A DNA stretch of 64,000 nt from Epiperipatus broadwayi (taxonomy: Eukaryota; Onychophora; Udeonychophora; Euonychophora; Peripatidae), in NCBI GenBank assembly GCA_028023455.1, contig JAQFVV010012441.1:1113911-1177910 (forward strand), in the 5' to 3' direction. The first letter of the stretch is position 1. The number at the start of each line of letters is the position of its first letter. A model generated the notes under the pieces. That model had not been told where the DNA came from and did not search any database. It saw nothing but the letters and a program-made list of their open reading frames with translations. A program made the position numbers and the translations under genes. Positions 14,098 through 26,261 of this stretch are shown piece after piece.

Positions 14098-15479
14098 CGA
14101 GCGACAAGATGCACTTGCCGTCCTCACTCATTTATTTTAAAAATGCAAAGACTGTGATACCAGAACAGAACCAGCTAATGCTACCTCCAAAATATCAGAC
14201 CGGTCTTCCAGGAAAGTCTCCGTGGGAATTGCCAACGGGAACATGGACTCTTCTACCATAAGCTATATGAAATGAACAATTATTGAAATCAATTAAGAAC
14301 TTTCGTCAAGTTTTACAAATTAATAAACAAGCCAACTTAAATGTTAAAACGGACTCTTATCTGACTTTTGTAAGTTTTTAAATCAAATTAATAATGTTTA
14401 ATTTTATATGTTTTCCGATTGATAAAAATCATTTCCATTTTTTTTCTTTCTTATTGTATAAATTGTTTATTGTTTAAATTTTAAATGATGAAATTTAGGT
14501 TGGGTATAGACGTTGCATAGATTCGTTAGCGGTTGATAATGTTGTGGTTTTCACATTCGATTAGAATATATGTCAACGATATCACTGCAAGCATCTTACG
14601 ATGAATGCTAATGGGATTTGTATATTCCCTATGCAAGTGACGTTTATCGATGACTTTGTATTTTGATCGGTTGTGTTTAATTTGGAATGTTTTTGACCGT
14701 GGAATCTGTGCAGCTGATCTGTACTCAACATTTTAAAACAAATTTTATAAAATGCATTTGTGCGAACGTATTTAAATGTTAAATTTAAGTCGGGTGTGAA
14801 TGGCTATATAGTTTTGTAAAGTTTTATTAAGGGAGGGTAATCTTAGGTTATTCATTTCGTAGTTGAATTGGTTCAATGGATTGGATATATTTGTGTAATT
14901 AGTAGATGTAGTATGAGGTCTGCTACGGGCAGGATTATAGATATACGCCACACACCCTCTGTTTGCCTATGGATGGGTTTGTAAGTCGGCAGAAGACCGC
15001 AGTCCATTCCTATGGAGTTTTTTGTTTATTGTTCTACTTGCCAACAGATGTCACATTCCTGTTGGTGGAGAGTCAATGTCTTCTCTATTTCTACTTATTG
15101 TTCAGATGTATGTTTCCTGACAGTATAGTATTTTGTGTTGTCGTATCATGCTACATTGAATACATGAATGTATCAGATGGATTGGCACCAGTTTGGTTGC
15201 AAAATTTGTTGCCTAAGGTTAAATCAGGGAAGAATATTTTCTTTTCAAATGCAGATCTATGTAGTCTATTCATACTTGACTATCTAAATAAAATATTAAA
15301 CTCATTGAAACTTAGTTAAATGTAAAATTAAAAGTTAATATAAAAATCTAAAATGTTAAACTTATTCCTCAAAATTTAAATGTTATTTTATATGTGCGTA
15401 AATAAATATTTTTATGTGTTAATTTCTGGCAGTGGCTTTTATTCTTTTATATTTAAGATATAAAATTTATAGATTTTTA
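14098..15479. other. Unclassified, less AT-rich block, possibly retroelement-derived
   Basis: The stretch has more CpG and GC than the surroundings but no supported gene. A 118-codon frame (14963-15319) shows no recognisable domain. Its end (AAATGCAGATCTATGTAGTC, then TAAATAAAATATTAAACTC) loosely resembles the end of the block at 35460-36095 (CAGTGCAGATCTGTGCTC, then CATTAAACTC). Both could be LTR-type sequences of one diverged family, but I cannot define ends or target duplications. Confidence 0.3.
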
Positions 15480-15720
15480 TCTCTGCGTCTCCGCTGAGCT
15501 AGTGACTTGGGCTAACGATCGGAATATTTAAATAAAGTGGAATCTTAACAGCGCGTATCTGCCTACTTTATAAATTTTTCTAGGCTCAAATGCCTAGATG
15601 GCGCCCTGGTAGTTGCAGATATTGTTTTTGCGGTTAGATTCGATCTTCACTTTCATTTTGATCGTTATACTATCTATCTCAGATGTAATTTTTAAATTTA
15701 ACAAAGGAGGTAAGCAATTA
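15480..15720 (+). promoter_or_regulatory. CpG-containing block with a CTCF-like core and a splice donor
   Basis: This 240 bp stretch is rich in CpG for this window (CTGCGTCTCCGC, AACGATCGG, AGCGCGTATC). It contains TTATAAAT near 15560 and CCTAGATGGCGCC near 15592-15604, which fits the CTCF core YAGRKGGC. It ends with a good donor, GGAG|GTAAGC, near 15709. Together these look like a promoter with a non-coding first exon. No downstream coding exon can be tied to it firmly; the acceptor at 23478 is one possible partner. Confidence 0.3.
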
Positions 15721-16554
15721 ATTATTTATTTATCAAAATAATTTACAAAAATAAAACATATTTTGAAGTTGATATTGAAAAAAAATACTTGTACATTTTA
15801 AAATGCTAAACGAATTTAATCAATCAAAAAGTATTTTTTTTCATATTACCCCCCGCCCCCGCCCCCCCTCCCAAAAAAAAAAACACCTTTTGCTTCCTTA
15901 TCATATACTGTAAAAACAAAAAGAAAAAGAAATAAAAAATTACAATTCTAATTACTTTCATAAAAGATATTTGCAGAAAAAAAAATTAAATGTATATTCT
16001 TTAGTGAAGATCCATGTCTGTGTGTACTTATATGTCAACTTGCTATTGTTATAAAAGAAAAGAATTTAAATTTAATAATCTTAACAAGTGATATTATGAA
16101 CTATAAAACAGAAACAAACAATATAAAAACAGGTAGACTATCATTAATCTAAAAACATGGGTACATATCTGAATCTGGATTCACAATAATTTTTGAAAAG
16201 GCACAAAAGCCCTCAAATACAAGCCTCCAATCGATATCCATGAAATGAAAATTGTTTAAAAATTAACAGTAATAACTTAATGTAACTTAAATGTAAGTTA
16301 TGATTGAGTATTTCTTAAAACAATAATTTAACAAAAAAACAAAATAAATTTAACTTCATTACTAGTATTTATTTAGTTACAAAGAAGTTTTATGTTGGTG
16401 ACAAAAGTTTAAAAGCTATACAGTAAATGTAATAAAATTGCATTATTTTTGCATAGAAAACATAGTAAAATGTTTAAAAAGGTTAATTTATTAGTATAGG
16501 TATTAAAAATAATAATTACATAAAAAATAAATTTAAATCTATTACCTATATACA
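15721..16554. other. AT-rich sequence with a C-rich tract
   Basis: No gene recognised. A C-rich run lies at about 15848-15872. Confidence 0.4.
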
Positions 16555-17300
16555 TTTTAAACAGTAGCAAATTCTCCAGACAGTAGTGCCATCCAGTGCA
16601 AGCCATAGTAATTAATGTAAATTAGAAGGTTTGTGCATAAAATCCCTATCTAGTGCCTATTCAACCAATATCCCAGGCTAGTTTCTAGCTCATTGCTTTC
16701 ATCAGTGAGGAGCTCTGCATCTAGATCTTAGAGTACATTGATTACTGTTACTTGCACTAGGTGGCAGTATTGTATGGAAAGATTGCTACTGTTTTAACAG
16801 CTTGTATAAGCATTAGATATGGTGTTCATGTGATATTTTATTGGCTACTGATATTTTCTTAAATATTTTGCAATACTAACTTAAAAAAATTAATAATAAA
16901 AGTTTGAATTGCTTTGTTCACCTTTTCCAAAATGTGATAAAATGTCAACATAATAACTTCATGAAAATTGTTTTTATATTTACATTTTGAAGATAAACAT
17001 TTTAGCACTGAAATTTGAATATCTAGGTTTTTTATTTAGTGTAGGGTTGATAAATAAATAACAAATAAATTAATATAATTTCTAACAATTCAATTTCTTT
17101 ATTAAGAGGGAATATATTCTGAGAAAATACTTAGTATTTAATTAGTTAAATAATCTACCACAGCTCTTCACTGACGAAAGTCACAAGCCAGAAACTAGTC
17201 TGGGGATCTTGGATGAGTAGGCATTAGATAGGGATTTTATTCACAAGATTTCTAGCATCCATTGATTACTCTGGTTGGCACGGGATGGCACTACTGTATG
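16555..17300. repeat. Nested inverted repeat carrying CTCF-like motifs
   Basis: 16555-16620 is the approximate inverse of 16737-16797, and 16640-16716 is the approximate inverse of 17160-17240. A third relative lies at 17250-17300. The repeated unit contains TGCACTAGGTGGCAGTA at 16753-16769 (plus), its diverged inverse at 16583-16600, and GGCACGGGATGGCACTACTG at about 17277-17296. The first is close to the CTCF consensus. No protein is encoded; probably several insertions of one unclassified element. Confidence 0.65.
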
Positions 17301-17628
17301 GAGAGAGTTTTGCCTTGTTTATAAACAATTATGTGCTAGTATGAGATGGTGATCATGTGAATTTAAAGATTAGTTGAAATTTTTGATAAAAATGTATTAT
17401 AGCTAGAAAGTAACAATATAATTTTCCTTTTTTTGACACCTATCTAAAGAAATAATAATTTTGACATTAAAATTTGCTTCCACATTTCTGGTATGTTCTA
17501 TGTGTTATTGAAAAACAAACATATATATAATTTCTTTATTTCTGGATTATTCAGGTAACTGAAAATTTTCTATAGCTTAAAAATTAGTTTACATTTCTTT
17601 TATAAAAATATATTAAGAATAAAAATTT

Positions 17629-18586
17629 GTCTCATTTTACATGATAGATAGGTTCCTCAGAAAACACACGCAAACGAAATCGCGCAAAAATAGACGTAAC
17701 TTATCTTGAAAAAGGGGGAATACAAACTGTGATTTTTCAAAAATCGCATAAAAGCAAAGCACCAACGTAAATTACTTTAAAATTTGTGCAAAAAAAATAA
17801 GGAAATAAAATATGACTAATAAAAAATTTCAAATTTGAAAAAAATTGATACAAGACAAACTTTTTTTAACTATAATATTTAATTTTATTCAAAACAATAT
17901 ATTTTTATGCATAATTTACAGTAATTTACATTTTTTTATACACATTTTAATTATTATCATTATTTGCCAATAAACAGGTTCGTTTGCAAACTGGTAAAAA
18001 ATCAGATTCTTCACAAGAGGAAATACAACTAGCGCCAATGTCACTCTCATGTTGTGTTAATGGTTTTCTGGTGACAACATAATTAGTAATTAATCTAACA
18101 ACTAAAAATTAAATTCTTATTTTTGTCTTTAATTTTTAAATTTTCAATTTTAATTGTGCCTACTGCTATTATTCACCTTTTAAAAATAAACTTTCCGGAC
18201 ACTAAATGATTAATAATTGATTATGTTCTTTTTTAAAAAGCAAAAACAGCATGTGATTTAAAATGCAAAATTAACACGCATAATGTTTAAACAAATTTAC
18301 ATTATAATCTTGTAAAATTTAATGTGTGTATACATAAAATGTGGAAATCATGATTTTAATTTCATTATTGCATAAAATCTTACTATTATAAAGCACTGAA
18401 AATATTGAAATTACTAAGATGAAAGTCGAATTCCAATAATGTGCTATTACTTTCAATATGACGTAAGCGTGCGAAATTTATTATTTAAAGTAATAGCGCA
18501 TTATCGAAGTTCGACTTCCGGAGAAATGTGAATCGCGTAACTTCAAAATCGCATTAAATAAATCCGTATAAAAAGAGACCCAGGTG
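17629..18586. mobile_element. Tigger-like MITE, copy 1
   Basis: The left end GTCTCATTTTACATGATAGA has lost the CACCTGG seen in copy 2. The right end reads GAGACCCAGGTG followed by TATA. The interior matches 31048-32125 closely (for example GTTCCTCAGAAAACA near the left end). A subterminal palindrome sits near the right end: GTCGAATTCCAATAATGTGC against GCGCATTATCGAAGTTCGAC. No transposase frame. It lacks a ~120 bp stretch present in copy 2 around 31566-31690. Confidence 0.8.
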
Positions 18587-18635
18587 TATATATATATTAA
18601 ATATAAGTATATTGTCTATGTTAAACTTAATATAA

Positions 18636-18803
18636 TTAGAAGGGATTTGAACTAGACTTTTAAGTGCTCTACAGCTATCCACTTCACCTTATATGATCAA
18701 TATGATCAATACATTTATCTTATTCACATGTATGTGGTAATGTGTATTGATTGTATAAGATGGAGTGGATAACAGTAGGGAGCTTGAAATTCTAAGTTAT
18801 CAT
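18636..18803. repeat. Fold-back repeat, family A
   Basis: Palindrome with arms like those at 1865-2065: GGGATTTGAACTAGACTTTT on the left, and CACATGTATGTGGTAATGTG with GATGGAGTGGATAACAGTAG on the right. Confidence 0.75.
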
Positions 18804-18814
18804 ATATTTATATA

Positions 18815-19410
18815 ATTTCTGGGTTTAAATCATTATAACAACTTGGATTTGCAGTAAAAAGGGCATCATTTACTTTACTAAAGCCAAAAACAAAAGATAT
18901 TATATAGGTTAATAGAGGAAATTTGTTTAACTTCAGAATTGTCAGTTAGTAATTGATTTTCTGGCAACATCAAAAGATAAAGTTATATCTGTTATATAGA
19001 TATAATCTCTTTATTTTTCTTTGTCAAATTAAAAATCCAAAAATATTGAATTTAACCTATATAACTGTCTGGAAAAAAATAATTATTATTTTCAGAATGT
19101 CAAGAAAAATATTAGTCTTCTGCATTCTCACACTTATAAGAATAGCTTCTGGGGTTTAAACCCTAATAACAACTTGAGTTTGAAATAAAAGAGAACTCCT
19201 TTTATTTCACTATAACCCAAAACAAAAGACTATTGCATAGATAAATAGAGAAAACTTATATTGTGTCAGGATTGTCAATTGGTAATTGATTTCCTGGCAA
19301 AATCAAAAGGTAAGGTTATCTCTGTTTACATGGATATAATCTCATTATTTTTATTCTTTATCAAATTAAAAATTCATAAAAATATATAATTCAATATATA
19401 TATATCTGCA
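18815..19410. repeat. Tandem direct duplication, ~327 bp period
   Basis: 18815-19075 and 19145-19405 are diverged direct copies. Shared landmarks are TTCTGGGTTTAAA, AACAAAAGA, GTAATTGATTTTCTGGCAAC and GATATAATCTC. No coding function seen. Confidence 0.75.
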
Positions 19411-19965
19411 TAATAATTAGGGTAGCTTTACTAAAAGCCATAAGTATGGTGTATTTGACTATAATTTTTAATGCCTGTAATTAAATGATTAAATTTTATT
19501 GTATCAATGCATATAATTTACACATGTAAGTACAATGATAACTTTATTGTTAATTATTAACTCAGTGTACAAAATGCATTTGGTTAGTTATTATAAATTG
19601 AACATTTATTTATTACAGTATAAAAACGTTGTTGTTGTTTTTGAAGTAAAAGTTGGATATTATATATTCAAATTTTTTATTTGAATATGAATTTTAATTT
19701 GATTTGTCTATATATCAGACAATTCTATACTATAAAGTTCTTAAAACGTTTTTGCATAGCAATAAATCTTGATAACTTGGATGTATGATAATTTAAACTT
19801 ACAATAAAAAAAATTAAAATCGTACTATTGAAGTTTTAAAATAATATAGCTGCGACACAATGTGACCTACAATGCTTCTCCTTAGATGAAATTAGACTCT
19901 AGACATAGAATATATTTCCAGAAACATTAATTGTCCTTTTGAACTTCAACACTATTAATATGCTT
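19411..19965. other. AT-rich intergenic sequence
   Basis: Nothing recognised. Confidence 0.4.
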
Positions 19966-20045
19966 GTTTTAGTGTAGTGGTAAAGTGACGGATTGGTGTT
20001 CAAATCCATATCACTTCGGTCACTTCCTGGATCTTGAAATTCTTA
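19966..20045 (+). repeat. tRNA-like sequence, probable SINE head
   Basis: TTAGTGTAGTGGTAAAGTGA resembles an A box and GGTGTTCAAATCCATATC a B box, about 30 bases apart. No full cloverleaf can be drawn with confidence. Unclassified SINE or decayed tRNA. Confidence 0.45.
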
Positions 20046-21581
20046 TGAAAATCGCATAACAAACCCATTTACATTATTTACTTTATTTTATAGTATTTTG
20101 TGATTTGCGCACATAATCAGCGCAGATCCTTTTTTCTTGAAATTAATGTGGAGACCATAACTTTCTTTGCTGGACAAAATTCAGAAACAACCCCTCCCCC
20201 TAACAATCATAAAGGAAAATTAAAAAATGAACTAAAATACATACATCTTTCATTGTACTTAGATAAAAAAATTTTTTTCATTTTGTTAAGATATTAATTA
20301 AATATATATAAACTTTTTCAAGTAAAATTTAATTTGATATGACTATAATATATATTATATCATTATCATAATCATCATCATCACCATCATCAAAAGCATC
20401 CACATGTAAATGAATGAGACCATTTTTATTCCTGAAAAAATAATAATAATAAAGATAAATAGGAAAACAAAAAATGAGTTTTTTTTTTAAATATCTTGGA
20501 GGCAGTCTTTTAGCATTTGCAGCAAATATTTATTTCTAAAACATTGTAGACTCCATAGTATTTTATCTTTAATCATGTAAATTTTTAATAAAAACAATCA
20601 ATATAGTTATAGACCTTTGAGACAATCTTTATAATGTAAATGAACTTGGCTTATTCTTCGCAAATCATATTCAAATTCTTCATACTTATATAGAAAGAAT
20701 GTTCACTGTTTTTGTTTCACGTGACCATTCTAATAAAATTGTATCCTTATAATAACAGGTTCAATCTTAACTCATTTAGCAAGCTGAAATACAATCAGAT
20801 TGGTCTTATGATTTTGACATCGTATTTTTCATCTACGAATTTACAGGGAATTATTTTAAATATAATGAAAGTATACCTAACACATACTGTGTTAAAAAAT
20901 CATAGTCGAATTATTGTCTTTGCTGCCAAACCTTACATTAACTTTATTAATGTGAATATGGACCCTTGAGCAGATGCGACGATGGTAGAGTTTAGGATAA
21001 CAGGTTGATTAGAGAGGTCGGTCAAGGTGTACTTATAGTCTTCTTTTTTGTCATGTAATGCTGAGGAATATAGGACATTAGAAGCAGAATTGAATATAGT
21101 AGTTGAGGAGATTCTATATTTGTTACTATCAATGCCATATTCATAGGATGTCTGAAACCTGGCAAATGCAGGAAAATTTTTAAGTCAGTCTAAATATCTA
21201 ATCAAGTTTTAGCTTTTTATAGGCAGTGAGCACACATACAAACGAATCCTCATCAACTAGTCTTTCTTTACTAATCTTCTGGAGAGTTATTTAATGCTGT
21301 TTTACATGAATAATATATGCAGACTCACATATCCCAAAAATATTTTTAAAGTAAGTATTAATTTTATATTTTTGAAACTTATTTTATCATAGTTTATTAT
21401 TTATATTACAATTTTATAATATTTAAAGAAAATATTTAAGCTAATAAAAAAATCTAAATGTTTTCTTTTTAAAACAAATTTCTTTGGGATTGGATTATTG
21501 TTCTATTCTTTTACACCTTTTAAAGTATTGAGGGAAAAAATATTTTTTTTTTTCATTACTGAATTTATATTGTATTCTAAT
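20046..21581. other. AT-rich intergenic sequence
   Basis: No gene recognised; the open frames at 20100 and 20712 have no domain or splice context. A short ATCATCATC tract lies near 20375. Confidence 0.4.
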
Positions 21582-21735
21582 ATATATAAAAGACATATTT
21601 TGCGGGTTCATCCGTGTTAAAAAATTTAAATATTGATTATTTAAATTTTTTAACACGGATGAACCCGCAAAATATGTCTTTTATATATGCAATCCGTGAA
21701 AATCTTCGTATCAACATATATATAATGCATACTAA
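21582..21735. mobile_element. Penelope-like element 3' termini in inverted pair
   Basis: TTTTGCGGGTTCATCCGTGT and its inverse face each other across a ~25 bp AT-rich centre, forming a 105 bp palindrome (21582-21686). The same terminal sequence closes both ends of the PLE palindrome at 51019-52450. The downstream flank (CCGTGAAAATCTTCGTATCAACATA) also matches the flank after 52450. Only element ends remain, without coding sequence. Confidence 0.8.
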
Positions 21736-22516
21736 CAGAAAAAAATAAATGAAGGTTATGTATACGATTGAGAATATTAAGAATCAGCTTATTTAGAAAC
21801 TTTTAAAAGTGAGTTTAATCCGAAAAGAATATAAAAATCCAATGATATAGAAATAAAGGCAGTCAATCCAGAGAGACGTTAATTTTTCAAGGAACTAAAT
21901 TTTTGTTAAATAACGATAATGTTGATATTTTTTCTGTCACTAATAATAATAATAAAATATATCTTTATTATTGGGGAATTCATAAGAAAGTTCTAAAGCC
22001 AAACTTGCAAGCGCCATAAACGATCTTGGGACATCTTGATCCCAAGTCGAACGGATGCTCTATGCCAAACTGGGCAGGGGGGAAATATGCATATTGTTTC
22101 ATTGTTCGGGAGTTCATAAAAAGTGCCAGATTTGGTCAGAATCGATCCTGATACCACCGATCCCAAGTCGGCCGCGCCGCGAAAACACTAATGTTCTGAC
22201 TTAATCTTATAGTTACTGGCGCAGATCTTCTTTCCATCTCCTCTAGTCATTTAGTAACACCCCATTCAACATGCATTTTTAATATCAGTGATGATGTAAT
22301 ATTTCCATCTTATTTTGTATGTAACTTTTTCTTTTCTCTTATTAAATAGATTTTATAATAATTTTTAATGGCGTAATTTTTCCTTTCACCTATCCAAACT
22401 ACTTTGATTTACAAATCTTTTTTTCAATTGGCTTCATTCTGAACTTCTACATCATATTTTATTTTTATTCTACTTTAATTATATTGGTTGTCTGTTACAA
22501 CATTCCCATTTTGTGA
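21736..22516. repeat. Unclassified GC-richer segment with short direct repeats
   Basis: Between about 21970 and 22200 the composition rises and the motif GATCCCAAGTCG occurs twice (near 22040 and 22160), along with related CAAACTTG/CCAAACTGG phrases. It looks like a fragment of a transposon, but I cannot assign a class. The rest is AT-rich. Confidence 0.4.
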
Positions 22517-23280
22517 TGAGTTTATAATTTTCCTTCCTTTGTTTTATGAATAAGATAAAATGACTCATTTACTGACCCATGCATGAATATCTAACTAGAT
22601 TGTAAAGCAGATTCCTGAAAAGAAAATCTAAGTTCTACATGGAGCGATAATTATATAATGATGGATACATATTCCAATCGTTATGTCATGGTCTTAGCAA
22701 TCTGTTAAGATATGACATCATTCTGATATCGCGTAGTACATCAGTAGTTGTTCTCTTTACAAAACATCTGTTCTGATTTCTCCAAATCAAAGTCTATAGG
22801 CAGGATTGTGAATGATTTGTGATAAAACAAAATAATCTTCTTTACTGGTCTGCCACTGTAAAAAATCTATAAAGTTAATGCAAAAAGTTCCAATTCCAAA
22901 TTTATTTTGTATGTTTGCAATTTATATTTTCAGTTATTTAAAATTTAAAACGGACTTGGACTTTTGGAACATTTTATATATTTTAATATATGATTTTATA
23001 TTGACAAAAGTGAAGCAACTTTTAAATTGTAGGGTAAAAAATTAGGATAAAAAAGGAATACTCTCCAGGTTACTCAAATGTCGCGTGATGAGGGTTTATA
23101 ATTTTTCTTCTTTTGTTTTATGAAATGGATAAAATGACCCACTTACTGACCCATGCATAAATATCTAACTATATTGTAGAGCAAATTTCTGAAAATAAAA
23201 TCTAAGTTCTACATGGATTCAAATACGAGAATTGTTGTCATGGTGGACAGATATTCCAATTGTTATGTCATGATCTCTTC
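22517..23280. repeat. Direct repeat pair of ~180 bp (22517-22694 and 23092-23276)
   Basis: Both copies contain TTTGTTTTATGAA, ACTGACCCATGCAT, AATATCTAACTA and TCTAAGTTCTACATGGA, at an offset of about 575 bp and with moderate divergence. It lies just upstream of the first coding exon of the plus-strand gene. Confidence 0.75.
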
Positions 23281-23495
23281 CGTAACTGACAGTCTATGCA
23301 CACACATATGTATAATATAACGTATGCCCATATGCCATACTTTATATATAGTGATATATATCCAGTTTGTTATTATGCTCTGGTGATTTTATTCGTTATT
23401 ATTTAATAAGGATTGCATATTATTATAGTTTATAATAATGATTATATTACTATGTCTAATTTCTTTTATTATTTTACAGTTTCATCTGGCCAAAT

Positions 23496-23559
23496 ATGAA
23501 ATTGATTTTGATTATAAGTTTCGTAGTGGGATGTTTTGCTTTTCCAAATGGTGATTTTG
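23496..23559 (+). CDS. Secreted repeat-protein gene: signal-peptide exon
   Basis: After a good acceptor (ATTATTTTACAG, AG at 23478-23479) and 16 untranslated bases, an ATG opens a 21-codon segment with a textbook signal peptide: MKLILIISFVVGCFAFPNGD. The exon ends in phase 1 at a GT donor (TTTTG|GTAATA). The acceptor upstream of the ATG implies a non-coding leader exon (14071-14091 is a candidate) or spliced-leader trans-splicing. The next exon must start in phase 1. Both the acceptor at 23644-23645, 86 bp away, and the large exon at 42013 do so, so 23646-23714 may be optional. The hydrophobic core and splice phases are visible; the product is an inference. Confidence 0.6.
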
Positions 23560-23645
23560 GTAATAAACAAAATATATTAATAAAATTATTTTTAATCTGA
23601 ACTTACTTTTTAGATATACTTTATTTATTTGATTTAATATTTCAG

Positions 23646-23714
23646 ATGAAGTATCACATGACTTACTTCATTTGGTTTATTTATTGATTGAATTACTTCT
23701 AGTCCATCCACGAA
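23646..23714 (+). CDS. Secreted repeat-protein gene: probable second coding exon (pro-segment)
   Basis: An acceptor (TTTAATATTTCAG) opens a segment that stays in frame with the signal-peptide exon. It encodes EVSHDLLHLVYLLIELLLVH and then PR, a leucine-rich amphipathic stretch. Two donors are possible. A|GTGATA at 23715 leaves phase 1 and joins the large exon in frame, giving a K-L-K-R furin-type site at the junction. C|GTAACT at 23726 leaves phase 0 and would need another exon first. The first option is simpler but its donor is weaker. Skipping this exon would also keep the frame. It probably encodes a pro-segment removed during secretion. Confidence 0.45.
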
Positions 23715-23779
23715 GTGATATTTTCGTAACTATTTTTTTTAGCATCCATCAACAATATAAAGAATCTGAATACCTCCTA

Positions 23780-23870
23780 GTGCAGCGATAGAATGAAGAG
23801 GTCGAAAGTTGAATGTTTAAATCCAATCGGCCATGTCTTATGCTTGACCGTCATTTGATCTCCCCGAACA
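23780..23870 (+). repeat. tRNA-like sequence, probable SINE
   Basis: CTAGTGCAGCGATAGAATGA resembles an A box and GAATGTTTAAATCCAATC a diverged B box, followed by CGGCCATGTCTTATGC, which recalls the other SINE tails. It lies in the intron after the second coding exon. Confidence 0.45.
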
Positions 23871-24210
23871 ATAAACATTCAATTATTTCTTATAGCAAAA
23901 TTAATGTATTATATAATGTATGGTATGTGTATTTTACTTTCAAATGACTTATTAATAGAAGTCATTTTACGAGAGGAAATTAAAGGACTTAATGAAATCG
24001 ATATAAATGCATTTGCCTTGCCCAGAATCTGATTGGAATCCTTATTGTCCCAACAGATATAGAATTTTTTTTCAGATAAAAAACCAGGATGTAGTCTGCA
24101 TATGATTATATAATGATGTTATATTATTCATTAGTAAAGATGTTGCACTATAAGTATTTACTCCCTGGTTACTATCACTTTATATCTGCCTACCTATATG
24201 TTACGTAACT
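23871..24210. other. Intron sequence, nothing recognised
   Basis: AT-rich DNA within the inferred long intron of the plus-strand gene. Confidence 0.4.
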
Positions 24211-24750
<540 letters not shown>

Positions 24751-24873
24751 TTATTTATCTATATATGTATATCTATCTGTCTATATTTCTATCAATCTAT
24801 TCATATATGTGTCTTTGTATGTATATCTACTTATGTATATATTATTAAAAGTATAAAGATAAACTAGTCAATA

Positions 24874-26261
24874 AATAATCAAAATTATCCCAAATTCACA
24901 AGTCAACCAGACTAGCCAAAAAATAAACTCTAAAACATTTGCCAATGGTTTCACTGCTACAAGCAGACTTCTCAAGTGTAAAGAACTACAAATTACCAAT
25001 ATATTTAAACTAAATATTATCCACAATTCCACTTACATGCCATACACCCTTAATATTTAAGAACTTTTAAATAAGTTAATTGTTCCAGAAACATAAATTT
25101 TTAATAATAAAATTTTTGTAATTCTTCCTTTTATTTCATTATTTTCAAAGAAGACAACCTTTGCCTCATCAAAATTATTAGTGGCCTGTATCTTTTTCAT
25201 GGATATATAAAGCAGAACTAAGATACTTATTTTTAACCCTACTTTTATGTACTTTTATTCTTTTATTTATTCTCAAACTACTCTCACCTATATACACCTT
25301 CTTACAAAAACAAGGGATAATATAGACTACTCCAGGAATAGTCTTTCTATCAAAAATTTCTTTTGTATTATTTAATTATTCAAGTAATACCCCTTTCCAA
25401 GCAATTTTTTAATTTCCAACAAATTACTATTTTTACGTACAATTTTATAAGAAGACAATTTAAGTGGCAATGAAATAAAATCATATTGTTCTTTATCCTT
25501 TACATCATAGTAAAATACTTTTAACAAATTTATTAGAGTAGCCAACACTCAAATAATCTTTATAAAATTGATATTTTTGAAACAAAGCTACCCCACTAGA
25601 ATTATTTAATCTTTTCTTTCAAAAAGGTCAATTTTATAAAGATTATTTGAGTGTTAACTAGTCTGATAAATTTGTTAAAAATATTTTATTTAATAGTAAT
25701 TATATTTGTAATGATGTAAAGGATAAAGAAAAATATGATTTTATTTCTTTGCCATTTAAATTGTCTTCTTATAAAATTATATGTAAAAATAATAATTTGT
25801 TTGGAAATAAGAAAATTGCTTGGAAAAGGAGTTGGTTTTTGTAAGAAGATATATATAGGTCAGAGTAGTTTGAGCTTAAATGAAAGAATAAGTAGGGTTA
25901 GAAATAAATATCTTAGTTCTGTTTTATATATTGTTGAAAAAGATATAGGCCACACTATTAATTTTGATGAAGACAAGGTTGTCATCTTCTTTGAGAGAAA
26001 TAAAATATAAATAAAAAATAAAAAATATTTATTATTAAAAATTTATGATTGTGAAGCAATTAACTTATTTAAAAGTTCTTTTAATATTAATGGTTTATGG
26101 GAAGGAAATGGAATTGTGAGTAATGATTTGTTTGAATATTGTTATTTTGTAGTTCTTTACACTTGAGAAGTCTGCATGTAGCAGTGAAAGTATAGATAGT
26201 GTTTTAAAGTTTATTTTCTTTGCTAGTCTGGTTGAGTTGTGAATTTAGAGTAATTTGATTA
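24874..26261. mobile_element. Diverged Penelope-like element 3' halves, head to head
   Basis: Two arms (24874-25571 on the minus strand, 25628-26261 on the plus strand) face outward from a centre near 25600 and are diverged inverse copies. The minus arm reads VVYIIPCFCKKVYIGESSLR, the hallmark start of a GIY-YIG nuclease, then INKRIKVHKSRVKNKYLSSA. The plus arm has the equivalent KKIYIGQSSLSLNERI and GHTINFDEDKVVI. Upstream, both keep the linker region (for example EKYDFISLPFKLSSYKI in the plus arm). No reverse transcriptase domain is present. Frameshifts and stops in both arms mark relics. Both outer flanks are TATC-like, suggesting insertion into a tetranucleotide array. Confidence 0.8.

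Noticed and set aside
14963-15319. 118-codon frame as a gene
   Set aside because: No recognisable domain, an uneven hydrophobic pattern and no clear start or splice context; its end resembles a repeat at 35.9 kb.
15595-15612. Retroviral-type primer-binding site (TGGCGCCCTGG)
   Set aside because: Only the first bases resemble a PBS, no LTR pair can be defined around it, and the motif fits a CTCF-like core as well.
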